NCBI GenBank assembly: GCA_963761475.1 | Contig: CAVXGT010000010.1 | Coordinates: 62,001-126,000, forward strand | Length of the DNA: 64,000 nucleotides | Reading direction: 5' to 3' | Source of the DNA: Ga0077555 sp963761475 | GTDB taxonomy: Bacteria > Pseudomonadota > Alphaproteobacteria > Rhizobiales > Hyphomicrobiaceae | Shown here: positions 18,915 through 28,082 of the stretch, piece by piece | Numbering within the stretch: the stretch's first letter is position 1 | Layout of the letters: every line of letters begins with the position of its first letter | Program-made: the position numbers and the translations under genes | The notes under the pieces: generated by a model | What the model was told of the DNA's origin: nothing | Databases searched by the model: none | The model's input: the letters and a program-made list of their open reading frames with translations, nothing else

Positions 18915-19352
18915 TCACGGCATCGCGATCAAAACCACGCCCGCGCCCAACAACGCCACACCGAACCAGTTGTGCCACGCTAGGTGCTCGCCCAGCACCA
19001 GCACGCCAAAAATGACGACAAGTACCACGCTGAGCTTGTCGATTGGCGCCACCCGCGCCGCATCACCGAGCTTCAAGGCCCGGAAGTAGCAAACCCACGA
19101 CGCTCCCGTCGCCAACCCGGACAGCGTCAGGAACAGATACGTCCTCCCCGAGATGCTACCGAGAGGCTGGAACAACCCCCGTACCGCCAGAATGGCACCC
19201 AGCACCGCAACGATCACGATCGTCCGCAGGAATGTCGCCAGGTCCGAGTTGACGCCCTCCACGCCGACCTTCGCAAAGATCGCCGTCAACGCCGCAAACA
19301 CCGCCGACAGCAGCGCCCAGAGCATCCACGAGCCGGAACTCAAGTCAGGCAT
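18915..19352 (-). CDS. single-domain EamA (DMT) membrane protein
   Basis: A 145-residue membrane protein with about five hydrophobic helices: MLWALLSAVFAALTAIFAKV, TIVIVAVLGAILAVRGLF, TYLFLTLSGLATGASWVCYF, LSVVLVVIFGVLVLGEHL and WFGVALLGAGVVLIAM. It is one EamA repeat instead of the usual two, like the YbfH/RhaT-like half-size transporters that dimerise. Substrate unknown. It converges with the CBS gene. The start MPDLSSGSWM at 19352 avoids a poorly conserved extension. Confidence 0.8.
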   Translation of the reverse strand: MPDLSSGSWMLWALLSAVFAALTAIFAKVGVEGVNSDLATFLRTIVIVAVLGAILAVRGLFQPLGSISGRTYLFLTLSGLATGASWVCYFRALKLGDAARVAPIDKLSVVLVVIFGVLVLGEHLAWHNWFGVALLGAGVVLIAMP

Positions 19353-19610
19353 GACCTGTCTCCATCTCCAGCCTGGTGAGATGCCAAGCCTATCAGACTT
19401 CTGGCCTGCACACGCAAACACGAGCGAGTCGGATCTGATATCGAGAGCGATTACACGCCGTCGTCACAAAGCGCGAAGCCCCAGGACATGAGCGCCAACG
19501 TGATCCGGTACCGAATGTGCGCGGAGCGCTCGCCGCTGCAGAAGCCGCTTTGCCAATACGTGCGACGCCGGCTCCGGAACCAGCGCGCCCTGGTCACGGC
19601 GGCGAAGCCC

Positions 19611-20997
19611 TCAACTCAACTCCCGGATCTTGAAGTTGAGCCCACCCCGAGGCGTCAGCGTCACCGTGGCGTTGATGCCCGGATGCTGGTCGGCCGGCGC
19701 GAAGTCGTTGCCCACATACTCGGGCCGGAATCGCCTCAGCAGAATCGACAAAGCCAGCGTATTCTCCACCTGGCTCATGGCGCCACCGATACACGACCGC
19801 TTGCCGCCACCGAACGGAATGTACGTGTAGGGTTTGCGCTTTTTTGCAGCATCCCCCATGAACCGCTCCGGCCGGTACTCTTCCGGCTCGTCCCAGTATT
19901 TCGGCGAATGATGCGTGCCATACGCAAACATCACCACGCGGTCGCCGGCTCGAATCTGTTTCTCGCCGATGACGTCGTCATCCGCTGCCACCCGGATGAG
20001 GCCCCAGATCGGCGGATACATCCGCATCGTCTCCTGGATCACAGCCCGCGTATAGGCGAGCGAGGAGTAGTCGGCAGCCGTCGGCTCGCGCCCCGCATTG
20101 CCATAGACCTCGTCGCCTTCGCGCCGGATGCGCTCGGCAATCTCCGGCCGCCGCGATGTCTCGTAGAGCGCCCACGCCAGCGTCAGCGCTGTCGTTTCAG
20201 TCCCTGCCCATAAATACTGCTTGAGCTCGTCCACCGCCTGCTGCTCGTCGAAATCCGGAATTTCCGGATTGGCGACCGCGGCCTCGATCAGCTTCAGCAG
20301 GGTCTGGCTCCGCTGCTCTCGCGGATCGGCGGCCATCACCGCTGGCGGCACACTGGCCCAGGCTTCCATCGCCTTCGCCGTCGATTTCCTCGGTGATCTC
20401 GAACTCCGCCCCCGACACCTTCTTCAGGCGCAGGTCCTTGTGGTTCATCACGTCCGTGTAGGTCTTCACATATTTGAAGATCACATGCGGATTGAACGGC
20501 ATGTCCCGGTCGAACAGCGCCTTGCAGATCATGTCGGCCGCGAGCGTCCAGGTCTGCTCCACCATTTCAACGGTCTCGCCCGTCTTGGCGAGCTCGCCCC
20601 ACATCTCCATCTTCTGCTGGATGGCCGCTAGGAAGTAGGGGATGTATTCAGCGAACATGTCGGGATGGAACGCCGGCTGCTGCGGCATGCGGATCTTCTG
20701 CCACAACGCCCCGTCGTGTGTGATCATGCTCTTGCCGAAGATCGGCTTCAGTCCGTCAAAATACTTGATGTAGTTGTCGACTTTGCCCACCAGCACACGC
20801 TTGAAGTGCTCGGGCTCGGACAGGAACACCACACGCTCGTTGCCCATGTTGACCGTGATCACGCCGCCGTGGCGCTCGGTCAACTGACACAATGTCTGCA
20901 TCGGGTTCGGATTGCCGCCCTTGTGCAGGGCCGTCAGCTTGAACCAGATGCTCTCCTGCTCGCCCAGGCCTTGGGTGTGCGTATGGGTAGCGCTCAT
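19611..20997 (-). CDS. cytochrome P450, one frameshift
   Basis: A haem-thiolate monooxygenase of about 460 residues. The I-helix oxygen site AGTETTALTLAWALY, the ExxR motif in QETMRMYPPIWGLIR and the Cys-ligand loop FGGGKRSCIGGAMSQ are all present. The N-terminal half (MSATHTHTQGLGEQESIWFK) and the C-terminal half join across a frame change near 20370. The architecture (long-chain CYP102/CYP4-like pattern YWDEPEEYRPERFM) suggests fatty-acid or alkane-type substrates, but that is inference. No ferredoxin or reductase gene is adjacent. Confidence 0.88.
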
Positions 20998-21511
20998 GGA
21001 TGGTCTCCGCGCATGGCGTCTGCCTTGGGGCCGGCGCCAAGGTCCAAAACCGAGGAAAGTACCGGCAGCTCCGGCAGGATCATGCCTAAGTGTCGTTCGA
21101 GAATACTCATGACCTATCATCCCGCGTGCCGCACGTCTCACGACGCCCTGCCGCAGCGGCACATTGTCGGCCATTCCATCCCATCAGGCCATTCCCACCA
21201 CATGCGCAATAATCGCAGCAGCGGCTGGTTAATTCAGCCCGTCCTGGCACCGCCCTTGCGCCCCGGAGGTCGGCCCGCCAGGTTATATCATCGCCCCCCC
21301 AAGCAACGGCGCGGCTAGAGGGTGCGCGGGGCAACACGTCACGAACGCTCCGGTGGACACGCACCCCTGTATTTGCTAGGGTTAGCGTCAGATTGGCATG
21401 CACAACCGGCTCCGCCGGCGTTCAGCGTTCGTGCAGTCCAAACCAGAAACATCAACGCAAACCGTGGCTTGGGGCCTAAACCCCGCCCCGACCGTCGAGG
21501 AAGGAACTCGC
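20998..21511. other. 514-bp divergent intergenic region
   Basis: The region lies between the P450 gene (leftward) and rpsU (rightward) and should hold both promoters. Small open frames on both strands have no recognisable protein features. The GAGGAAGG ribosome site of rpsU is at 21496-21504. Confidence 0.5.
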
Positions 21512-21769
21512 TTGCAGGTACTCGTTCGCGACAACAACGTCGATCAGGCTCTCAAGGCGCTCAAGAAAAAGATGCAGCGCGAGGGCATTTTCCGGGAGAT
21601 GAAGCTCCGCAATTATTACGAGAAGCCGTCAGAGCGTCGCGTCCGCGAAAAGGCCGAGGCTGTACGCCGGGCCCGCAAGTTGGCCCGTAAGCGCGCTCAG
21701 CGCGAAGGCCTCCTGCCAGGTAAGTCGACCAAGGCGGCAGCGCCAGGCGCCCCGAGCCAGCGCTCATAA
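21512..21769 (+). CDS. rpsU: 30S ribosomal protein S21
   Basis: S21 is a small basic protein of the 30S platform needed for translation initiation. The 85-residue product reads QVLVRDNNVDQALKALKKKM, then MKLRNYYEKPSERRVREKA, a textbook bS21. The start is set at TTG 21512 because the family begins MQVLVRDNN and a GAGGAAGG ribosome site sits 8 bases upstream. An ATG further up at 21398 would add 38 non-native residues. The C-terminal tail is Ala/Pro-rich. A hairpin terminator follows. Confidence 0.95.
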   Translation: MQVLVRDNNVDQALKALKKKMQREGIFREMKLRNYYEKPSERRVREKAEAVRRARKLARKRAQREGLLPGKSTKAAAPGAPSQRS

Positions 21770-21795
21770 GGCACTCGCCGACCTGAATTTGAGCG

Positions 21796-21830
21796 AGCCC
21801 GGTCCCTGCGGCCGGGCTTTCGCTTTTCAA
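21796..21830 (+). terminator. intrinsic terminator of rpsU
   Basis: AGCCCGG (21796-21802) pairs with CCGGGCT (21812-21818) and is followed by TTTCGCTTTT. It sits 27 bases after the rpsU stop. Confidence 0.75.
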
Positions 21831-21903
21831 CAGCCCCCTGCGTCCTCCCCGTCTCATCCGAGGATCGTCAATCGCTTGCGCGACGAGTTGCGCCAAGTAC
21901 CGC

Positions 21904-22641
21904 CTATTCGCGCCGCAGCACCCCGTTGGTCAGCACATTCGCCCACCCCTTCGCCTGGAACGATCGCTTCACCGCGTCGGGATCGTAGACCCGCTCCACC
22001 CAATCGAAAAAGTCGATTGGTTGAAGCGCATTGGCCGCCAGATAGCACTCGAAGAAGTGATCCAGGATGCCCGTGTCCGATTGTCGGATATGACCGAAGC
22101 GCAGTGACAGTTGCCGTCGCGCCTCCTCGACCGGCACCCCGTCGACGACGATCAGATAGAGCGTGCTCATCAGTCCGGCCCGGTCTGCACCGGATTTGCA
22201 GTGCAGCAGCAGCGGCCCCTCGACGCGCTGAAACAAATCGCGCGCTCCGAGCACCTCGTCACGACTAGGCGCAGCCCGCGACCGCACCTGGTAATCGATC
22301 ATCGTCAGGCCATGACGCCGGCACGCTTCCCGCTCCAGCCAATAGCTTCCGCACCATCGGGGTCCACGTAGATTGACGATCGTCTTGACCCCGAGGCGCG
22401 CAATCCGCGAAATCTGGAAGGGCGCGGGCTGCGCCGATCGCCACGCCGTTGCGCCAAGGCGGTGCAGATTGAGGTAGGCAAGGCGGAAAATGCCGTGGTC
22501 CACCAACAGCATGTCGGCATAGTTGACCGGTCGGCTGAACGCCTTGCGCGCCCAGTCCGGCGACTGCACGCTGATCGACTCTCGCCATCCGCGCACCCAT
22601 TTGCGCACCGCGCGCCGATGATTTTTGGCAATCTTCCCCAT
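21904..22641 (-). CDS. dual-specificity/tyrosine phosphatase family protein
   Basis: A 245-residue protein with the Cys-phosphatase P-loop HCKSGADRAG (HCxxGxxR with catalytic Cys and Arg) near residue 168, and the general-acid loop upstream (RSRAAPSRDEVLGARDLF). The N-terminus is strongly basic (MGKIAKNHRRAVRKWVRGW). This family in alphaproteobacteria is annotated as protein tyrosine phosphatase or as a PTEN-like inositol phosphatase, and the substrate is not known. The stop GAATAG is at the 21904 end, just past the rpsU terminator, so the two genes converge. Confidence 0.8.
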   Translation of the reverse strand: MGKIAKNHRRAVRKWVRGWRESISVQSPDWARKAFSRPVNYADMLLVDHGIFRLAYLNLHRLGATAWRSAQPAPFQISRIARLGVKTIVNLRGPRWCGSYWLEREACRRHGLTMIDYQVRSRAAPSRDEVLGARDLFQRVEGPLLLHCKSGADRAGLMSTLYLIVVDGVPVEEARRQLSLRFGHIRQSDTGILDHFFECYLAANALQPIDFFDWVERVYDPDAVKRSFQAKGWANVLTNGVLRRE

Positions 22642-23026
22642 CGCCTCCGCGACGCCATCCCTGTCGTTGCCTAGCCACTACACCGCAAATCACGGCCTCA
22701 CAGAGCAATCCTCGCGCAAAAACGCAAGCACATGGTGTCTTTGCCGTCACTTTCCAGTGCATCTCTGGCCTTCGTCCTTGGCAAGCCAGGGTCGAGATTT
22801 GTAGAATCAAACAACCGGTAGTGTGGTGTCGTGCCGGTTCGCTATAGCTGACAGACCAAACCGTCCTTCAGGGCCGGCCGAATGCGTCGCACGATGCTGG
22901 TGTTCGGGCTGCTGCTTGCGCCGAAAGCGGCGGACTGGATCCATCTCTTCCCGCGAGCGGTCATACCGATCGCTCTCAATACACACGATGAAGTTGCACC
23001 ATTCGCCTCGAATCGAAGACTGGCCA
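22642..23026. other. 385-bp divergent intergenic region
   Basis: It lies between the phosphatase gene and waaA. The open frame that extends waaA upstream to 22823 is Cys/Arg-rich and not family-like. No repeats or RNA gene seen. It probably holds promoters for both genes. Confidence 0.45.
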
Positions 23027-24397
23027 ATGACGAGCCCGATGCTCAATACCGGCGTTCCCGGGAGATTGCCGATCGCAATCCCTGCTCCGCCGGACCGTGT
23101 CGAGCTCAGGCTCTACAGCGCTTTGACGCGCGCCGCGGTTCCCGTGGCACCACTCATCTTGTGGTGGCGCCAGCGCCACGGCAAGGAGGACCGGGCCCGC
23201 CTGGGTGAACGCCTGGGCAAGACATCCACGCGCCGCCCTGACGGCCCACTGGTTTGGGTCCATGCGGCCAGTGTCGGCGAAACCAGCTCTATTCTCCCCC
23301 TGCTCCGCCGCCTGAGCGAGGCCCGGCCTGATCTCACGTTCCTGCTGACCACCGGCACCGTCACCTCGGCGAACTTCGCTGCAACGCGCCTGCCCCCGCG
23401 CACCATCCACCAGTACGTGCCGCTTGATTCGCCCGGCCTCGTCTCGGCCTTCCTCGACCACTGGCGCCCTTCCCTCGGCGTGTTCACCGAGCAGGAGATC
23501 TGGCCCAATCTCGTTATCGAGGCCAACCGCCGCCAGATTCCCCTGGCGCTGGTCAACGCCCGCATGTCCGACGCCTCCTTCGAGCGCTGGCAACGTCGCC
23601 CCGGCCTTGCCAGTGCCCTCTTCTCCCGCTTCGCTGTTGTGCTCGCCCAAAGCGAAACCCTTGCCGAACGCTTCCGCTCGCTGGGCGCAGCCAATGCCGC
23701 CAGCTCGGGCAATCTCAAGTTCGATGCCCCGCCGCCGCCCGTGGATCGCGACGCCCACCTGGCCCTCGCCACTGCGCTTGGCAGCCGCCCACGCATCGTC
23801 GCTGCCAGCACCCACCCGGGCGAGGAGGAGTTGCTCGCCAAGGCCCATCTCGAGCTGCGCCAGATCGTGCCGGGTTTGGCGAGCATCATCGCCCCTCGCC
23901 ATCCCGAGCGCGGTCCCCGCATCGCAGCCTCGCTGACCGCCATGGGACTGCAGGTCGCGCGCCGCCAGCAGGGCGAGCTGCCATCGCCCACCACGGACAT
24001 CTATATCGCCGATACCATCGGCGAGCTCGGCACCCTCTACGCCTCGACCCCCATCGCCTTCATCGGTGGCTCCCTCGTGCCCCACGGCGGCCAGAACCCG
24101 ATCGAGGCCGTCCAGCACGGTGCAGCCGTCGTCTCAGGCCCGCACACGCGCAATTTTACCGACGCCATCTCCGCCTTGACCGCTGCCGGCGGCGCCGAGA
24201 TCGTACCCGACGCAGCCCATCTCGCACCGGCCCTCCGCGCCCTCCTCACCGCACCTGAGCGCATCGCCGCCATGCAGGCCGGCGCGACCCAGGCGCTGAC
24301 CCATATGTCAGGCGCGCTCGAGCGCACTGCCACTGCGTTGGTGACGCTACTGGCCGAGGCGGCGCCGATCCACGAGGCGGATCGGCGTGCCGTTTAA
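23027..24397 (+). CDS. waaA: 3-deoxy-D-manno-octulosonic acid (Kdo) transferase
   Basis: WaaA transfers Kdo from CMP-Kdo to lipid IVA at the cytoplasmic face of the inner membrane. Of the 456 residues, the N-terminus holds a membrane-associated segment (YSALTRAAVPVAPLILWWRQ), then GPLVWVHAASVGETSS with the catalytic Glu, TEQEIWPNLV, LVNARMSDAS, and the CMP-binding APRHPERG and GGSLVPHGGQNPIEA. These are the GT30 signatures. The start 23027 (MTSPMLNTG) gives the normal length. It overlaps lpxK by 11 bases, so the two lipid A genes are coupled. Confidence 0.95.
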   Translation: MTSPMLNTGVPGRLPIAIPAPPDRVELRLYSALTRAAVPVAPLILWWRQRHGKEDRARLGERLGKTSTRRPDGPLVWVHAASVGETSSILPLLRRLSEARPDLTFLLTTGTVTSANFAATRLPPRTIHQYVPLDSPGLVSAFLDHWRPSLGVFTEQEIWPNLVIEANRRQIPLALVNARMSDASFERWQRRPGLASALFSRFAVVLAQSETLAERFRSLGAANAASSGNLKFDAPPPPVDRDAHLALATALGSRPRIVAASTHPGEEELLAKAHLELRQIVPGLASIIAPRHPERGPRIAASLTAMGLQVARRQQGELPSPTTDIYIADTIGELGTLYASTPIAFIGGSLVPHGGQNPIEAVQHGAAVVSGPHTRNFTDAISALTAAGGAEIVPDAAHLAPALRALLTAPERIAAMQAGATQALTHMSGALERTATALVTLLAEAAPIHEADRRAV

Positions 24398-25442
24398 GGA
24401 GCCTGGGTGGTGGTATCGCCCCGAGCCGACCACCGCCGCTCGGCTGTTGACTCCGTTCGCCTGCCTCTATGGCTGGGAGGCCAAGCGCCGCTACCGCGCC
24501 CTGACACCCTTCGCCGCCCAGTTCCCCGTCATCTGCGTTGGCAACTTCACAGCAGGCGGCACCGGCAAGACACCGCTCGCCCTTCATCTCGCTGAAAAAC
24601 TGCGCCAGCGCGGCATCGCACCGGCGTTTCTATCGCGCGGCTATAAAGCCCGCCGCACCGGACCGCATTGGGTCGACATCGAAGGCGACACCGCCGCCGA
24701 TGTTGGCGACGAGCCCCTGCTTCTCGCCCGCAGCGCACCGGCCATGATCGCAGCAGACCGAGCCGCAGGTGCCCGCGCCATGGTCGCTGCCGCCAACGGC
24801 ATCCAAGCCATCATCATGGACGACGGCCTGCAGAATGCAGGCCTTGCCAAAGCCCTTTCCATCGCCGTCGTCGATGCCGCCCGCGGCCTCGGCAATTGTC
24901 GGGTCATACCCGCAGGCCCCTTGCGCGCCCCGATCGACTTCCAGCTTCCCCTGGCCGACGCCATCGTCGTCAACACGCCGGCCCGCGACGCCGGCCAGCC
25001 CGCCGCCATCACGCAATGGCTCGCCCAGCGCTTCGATCGCCCCATTCTTCACGCCACCACCGAGCCGGCTGACGACACTCAATGGCTGCGCGACGCCCCG
25101 TTGGTCGCCTTCTGCGGCATCGGCGCGCCCGCCCGCTTCTTCGACCTGCTCGAACGCCTCGGCGCCCGCCTCGCCTCCCGCACCGCCTTCCCCGACCATC
25201 ACCCCTTGTCCGAAGCCGAGGCCCAAACATTGATCGCCGAGGCCCGCCGCCAGCAGGCCACGCTCGTCACCACTGAAAAGGATTGGGTGCGCCTATCCGG
25301 CGCTGCAGCAGTGGGCGAGCTCAAATCCCTGGCCCGCACTTTGCCGATCAGGCTTGCCTTTGACGCGGCCGGAACTGCCGTTCTCGACACCCTGCTCGAC
25401 CGCTCACTTGCGCGAGCCGCCTCCGCCCCCGGAAGCCCCTGA
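24387..25442 (+). CDS. lpxK: tetraacyldisaccharide 4'-kinase
   Basis: LpxK phosphorylates the 4' position of the lipid A disaccharide, the step before WaaA. The 351-residue protein has an N-terminal membrane-associated segment and the P-loop GNFTAGGTGKTP at residues 52-63, followed by FLSRGYKARRTG, VGDEPLLLARSAPA, MDDGLQN and TTEKDWVRL, all LpxK hallmarks. The start is GTG at 24387 inside the end of waaA. Its 3' end overlaps the convergent DUF2093 gene by 39 bases, an arrangement common in alphaproteobacteria. Confidence 0.95.
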   Translation: MPFKEPGWWYRPEPTTAARLLTPFACLYGWEAKRRYRALTPFAAQFPVICVGNFTAGGTGKTPLALHLAEKLRQRGIAPAFLSRGYKARRTGPHWVDIEGDTAADVGDEPLLLARSAPAMIAADRAAGARAMVAAANGIQAIIMDDGLQNAGLAKALSIAVVDAARGLGNCRVIPAGPLRAPIDFQLPLADAIVVNTPARDAGQPAAITQWLAQRFDRPILHATTEPADDTQWLRDAPLVAFCGIGAPARFFDLLERLGARLASRTAFPDHHPLSEAEAQTLIAEARRQQATLVTTEKDWVRLSGAAAVGELKSLARTLPIRLAFDAAGTAVLDTLLDRSLARAASAPGSP

Positions 25443-25688
25443 CCCGGGCGCGCGCTGACCGCCGCCCCGCCGCTTGGTCACTTCCTTGTAGCGCTCGAAC
25501 GAGGCCTCCGCCGAGCTGTACGGCTCCTGCAGTTCCACGCTCCAATAGCGCAGATCCCCAATGGCGATCGGCTTCCCGCTCACGGCGCAAAGTACGAAAT
25601 CACCGGGCACATCGACCCGGAATTCTCCCGCCAGGTACGTCAGCCGAGCCTCGCCTTTGAGGCCGAAAAGTCGCTCGAATCGGTTCAT
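25404..25688 (-). CDS. DUF2093 small protein
   Basis: A 94-residue protein reading MNRFERLFGLKGEARLTYL and then FVLCAVSGKPIAIGDLRYWS, the signature of DUF2093, an alphaproteobacteria-specific family usually found beside lpxK. The Cys and GDLRYWSVELQEPY segments are conserved. The C-terminus is Gly/Ser/Arg-rich and encoded antisense to the end of lpxK. Function unknown. Confidence 0.88.
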   Translation of the reverse strand: MNRFERLFGLKGEARLTYLAGEFRVDVPGDFVLCAVSGKPIAIGDLRYWSVELQEPYSSAEASFERYKEVTKRRGGGQRAPGSGASGGGGGSRK

Positions 25689-26033
25689 CTCGTCTGCCTG
25701 GGTCCATCGTTCTTGTCATTTGGGCCCTGGCTGGATGCGTCCCTCGTGACACCCCCGAAAACCAGAAGCTCGCCGACCATAGAGCCTGATCGGCTGAGGT
25801 GGAAGCATCCTCGCTTCCACCGAAGACGTAAATCAGCCTCTAAATCAATTACCTAGGGCGCGGCCAACCGAGCTTCACAATTCCACCTCAAACGAACGCG
25901 CTCTAGGCTCACAGCGTTTTGCCTCGTGCGGCCATTGCGCCCCATGAAACGCGGGCACAATACATGCCCTACACCCTCTGCGCCAGCACAAGCACCCGCC
26001 TCTCGATCGACGACATCGCCCAAGCGGCCTTCC
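25689..26033. other. 345-bp intergenic region with a hairpin
   Basis: Between the DUF2093 gene and the end of xseA. GGTGGAAGC (25798-25806) and GCTTCCACC (25813-25821) form a perfect 9-bp stem with a 6-base loop, followed by AT-rich sequence. The block looks like an intergenic repeat or terminator remnant. No gene is supported. Confidence 0.5.
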
Positions 26034-27758
26034 CTAGAACAGCGACCCCTGGTCGCTCGAGCCCCGCCGCCGCGAAGGTGTTGGTCGCGAGCGCACCGGC
26101 TCGCTGCCGGCCTCTCGCCCCTGCCTTTTCGCCGTTTCGCCCGCTTTCGCCTCCGTCTCGGCCGCAGTGGGCTTCCGGCCACCATCCGCCGAGCCGGCGC
26201 CGGTCGGCCCCACACCTCCGGGGTCAGCGCGATGCCCGCCGTCGACGCGGGCCCCCACATGGCCGTCCGCGACTTCGATGTCGATCATCCGACCATCGGC
26301 GAATTGCCCCGTCGAGCGCATAGCCCGCCCGCTTTCGTCGCGCACCACGGCATAGCCGCGGCCGAGCACGCTGCGATAGCTCAGCGATTGCAACAGGTGC
26401 CCTTGCCCATCCAACTGCTGACGCCTTCGCCCAATCAGACCGGCAAACGCCTGCTGCGACCGCTGCACCAGGCCGTCATGGCGCTCGCGCATCCGCACCA
26501 CCCGCGCCGACAGCGCCGATGGGCTGAGCCGGCTGCCCACCCGTTCGAGCCCCAGCCGCCGCTGCCCTGTCACGCGCCCGAGCGCCTCTGCCATCCGCCC
26601 TGCCGCCCGCTCGAGCCGTACACTCTCTCGCTCGATCCGGTTCGCCAGCAGGCGCGGCTGCAGCCGTGGCGCCACATGCGCAAGCCGCCGCCCATGCGCT
26701 TGCGTGTTGGCCATCAAGGCCCGTGACAGCCGCTTTTCCGCCGCATCGAATCGCTGCCTCGGCAGCGCCACCAGCTCGTCCGGCCGCGGCAGGCCCCGCG
26801 CTGCCGCTCGCCAGTGCGCCCGCGCCTCGTCCAGCCGGCGCAGCATGCGTTGCATCAGCCTGTGGCCAAGCTCGCTCGTCCGCTCGATCAGCTCGGAATG
26901 CTTCGGCACCGCCCATTCCGCAGCCTTTGTCGGCGTCGGCGCCCGCGCATCCGCAGCCAGATCGATCAGCGTCCAGTCAGTTTCGTGTCCCACCGCAGAG
27001 ATCAGCGGAATCTCGCTTTCCGCCGCCGCCCGCACCACGATTTCCTCGTTAAATCCCCACAGGTCCTCGAGACTGCCGCCGCCGCGCGCTACGATCAGCA
27101 CGTCAGGCCGCGGCACCCGTCCGCCCGGCGCCAATGCGTTGAACCCCCGGATCGCCGCTGCCACTTCCTGTGCCGACGTCTCGCCCTGCACCCGCACTGG
27201 CCATAGCAGCACCCGCGTCGGGAACCGCTCCTTGAACCCCGCCAGCATGTCGCGAATGACCGCGCCCGTCGGCGACGTGACGATTCCCACTACGCCCGGC
27301 AGGAACGGCAATGGCCGCTTGCGCTCCTCCGCAAACAACCCTTCCGCTGCGAGCTTGCGCTTGCGTTCTTCGAGCAGCGCCATCAGCGCGCCGACGCCCG
27401 CCGGCTCTAGCGATTCGATGACGATCTGGTACTTCGAGGCGCCCGGAAACGACGTCACCCGGCCCTGCGCCACAACCTCCATGCCTTCTTCGGGCCGAAA
27501 CCGCAACCGCCCGAAAACGCCGCGCCAGATCACGGCTTCGATCTTTGCCTTGTCGTCTTTCAGCGCGAAATAGCAGTGACCCGAGGCATGCGGTCCCCGA
27601 TACCCGGAGATCTCGCCCCGCAGGCGCACCTGCCCGAACCCGTCCTCCAAAGCACGCTTGATCGCGCCCGAAAGATCGGACACGGTATATTCAGCAACAT
27701 TGACACCGGCACGGTCGGTGCGGACAGGTTCAGCCACGAATCTTGAGACCTCCGTCAT
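26034..27758 (-). CDS. xseA: exodeoxyribonuclease VII large subunit
   Basis: XseA with XseB degrades single-stranded DNA to oligonucleotides. The protein of about 574 residues starts MTEVSRFVAEPVRTDRAG, then an OB-fold (EYTVSDLSGAIKRALE, RLRGEISGYRGPHASGHCYF). The nuclease core has GIVTSPTGAVIRDML, ARGGGSLEDLWGFNEE and SAVGHETDWTLIDLAAD. A long coiled-coil region follows, then a GYAVVRD block and a low-complexity tail ending SSDQGSLF. The tail is longer than in E. coli but usual for this class. An in-frame extension upstream to 28349 overlaps purD antisense and was rejected. Confidence 0.93.
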   Translation of the reverse strand: MTEVSRFVAEPVRTDRAGVNVAEYTVSDLSGAIKRALEDGFGQVRLRGEISGYRGPHASGHCYFALKDDKAKIEAVIWRGVFGRLRFRPEEGMEVVAQGRVTSFPGASKYQIVIESLEPAGVGALMALLEERKRKLAAEGLFAEERKRPLPFLPGVVGIVTSPTGAVIRDMLAGFKERFPTRVLLWPVRVQGETSAQEVAAAIRGFNALAPGGRVPRPDVLIVARGGGSLEDLWGFNEEIVVRAAAESEIPLISAVGHETDWTLIDLAADARAPTPTKAAEWAVPKHSELIERTSELGHRLMQRMLRRLDEARAHWRAAARGLPRPDELVALPRQRFDAAEKRLSRALMANTQAHGRRLAHVAPRLQPRLLANRIERESVRLERAAGRMAEALGRVTGQRRLGLERVGSRLSPSALSARVVRMRERHDGLVQRSQQAFAGLIGRRRQQLDGQGHLLQSLSYRSVLGRGYAVVRDESGRAMRSTGQFADGRMIDIEVADGHVGARVDGGHRADPGGVGPTGAGSADGGRKPTAAETEAKAGETAKRQGREAGSEPVRSRPTPSRRRGSSDQGSLF

Positions 27759-28082
27759 GCTGTATGGAGGCAATGATACACCAAACCGCACCAGCGCGGT
27801 GGCGATAGGGCAAAGCCATCCAGAGCTTTTGCGCGACAGGTGGGCCGCACAGGTAACGCAAGTTCCCGCCTGGACACGATTATGCACGCGCAATTGGGTC
27901 CCGCATGCGATGCAACGGCGGGGCGGAACGGCATCAAGCCACCGTTCATTCAGTGTTGACAAGCGCGCGCCGAAACAGGAACGACCCGGGGGAATGCAGG
28001 CGCGCCCGACGTTGACCCGCAGGGTCCGCTGGACCGCTGGCAGAGACGTCGGGCAGACATCAGCGCGGGAGGGCGCATCGTT
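27759..28082. promoter_or_regulatory. 324-bp divergent promoter region xseA/purD
   Basis: Divergent xseA and purD start here. Short open frames on both strands have no family features. An AT-containing stretch near 27762-27785 is the best place for promoters. No PurR-like palindrome was recognised. Confidence 0.45.
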
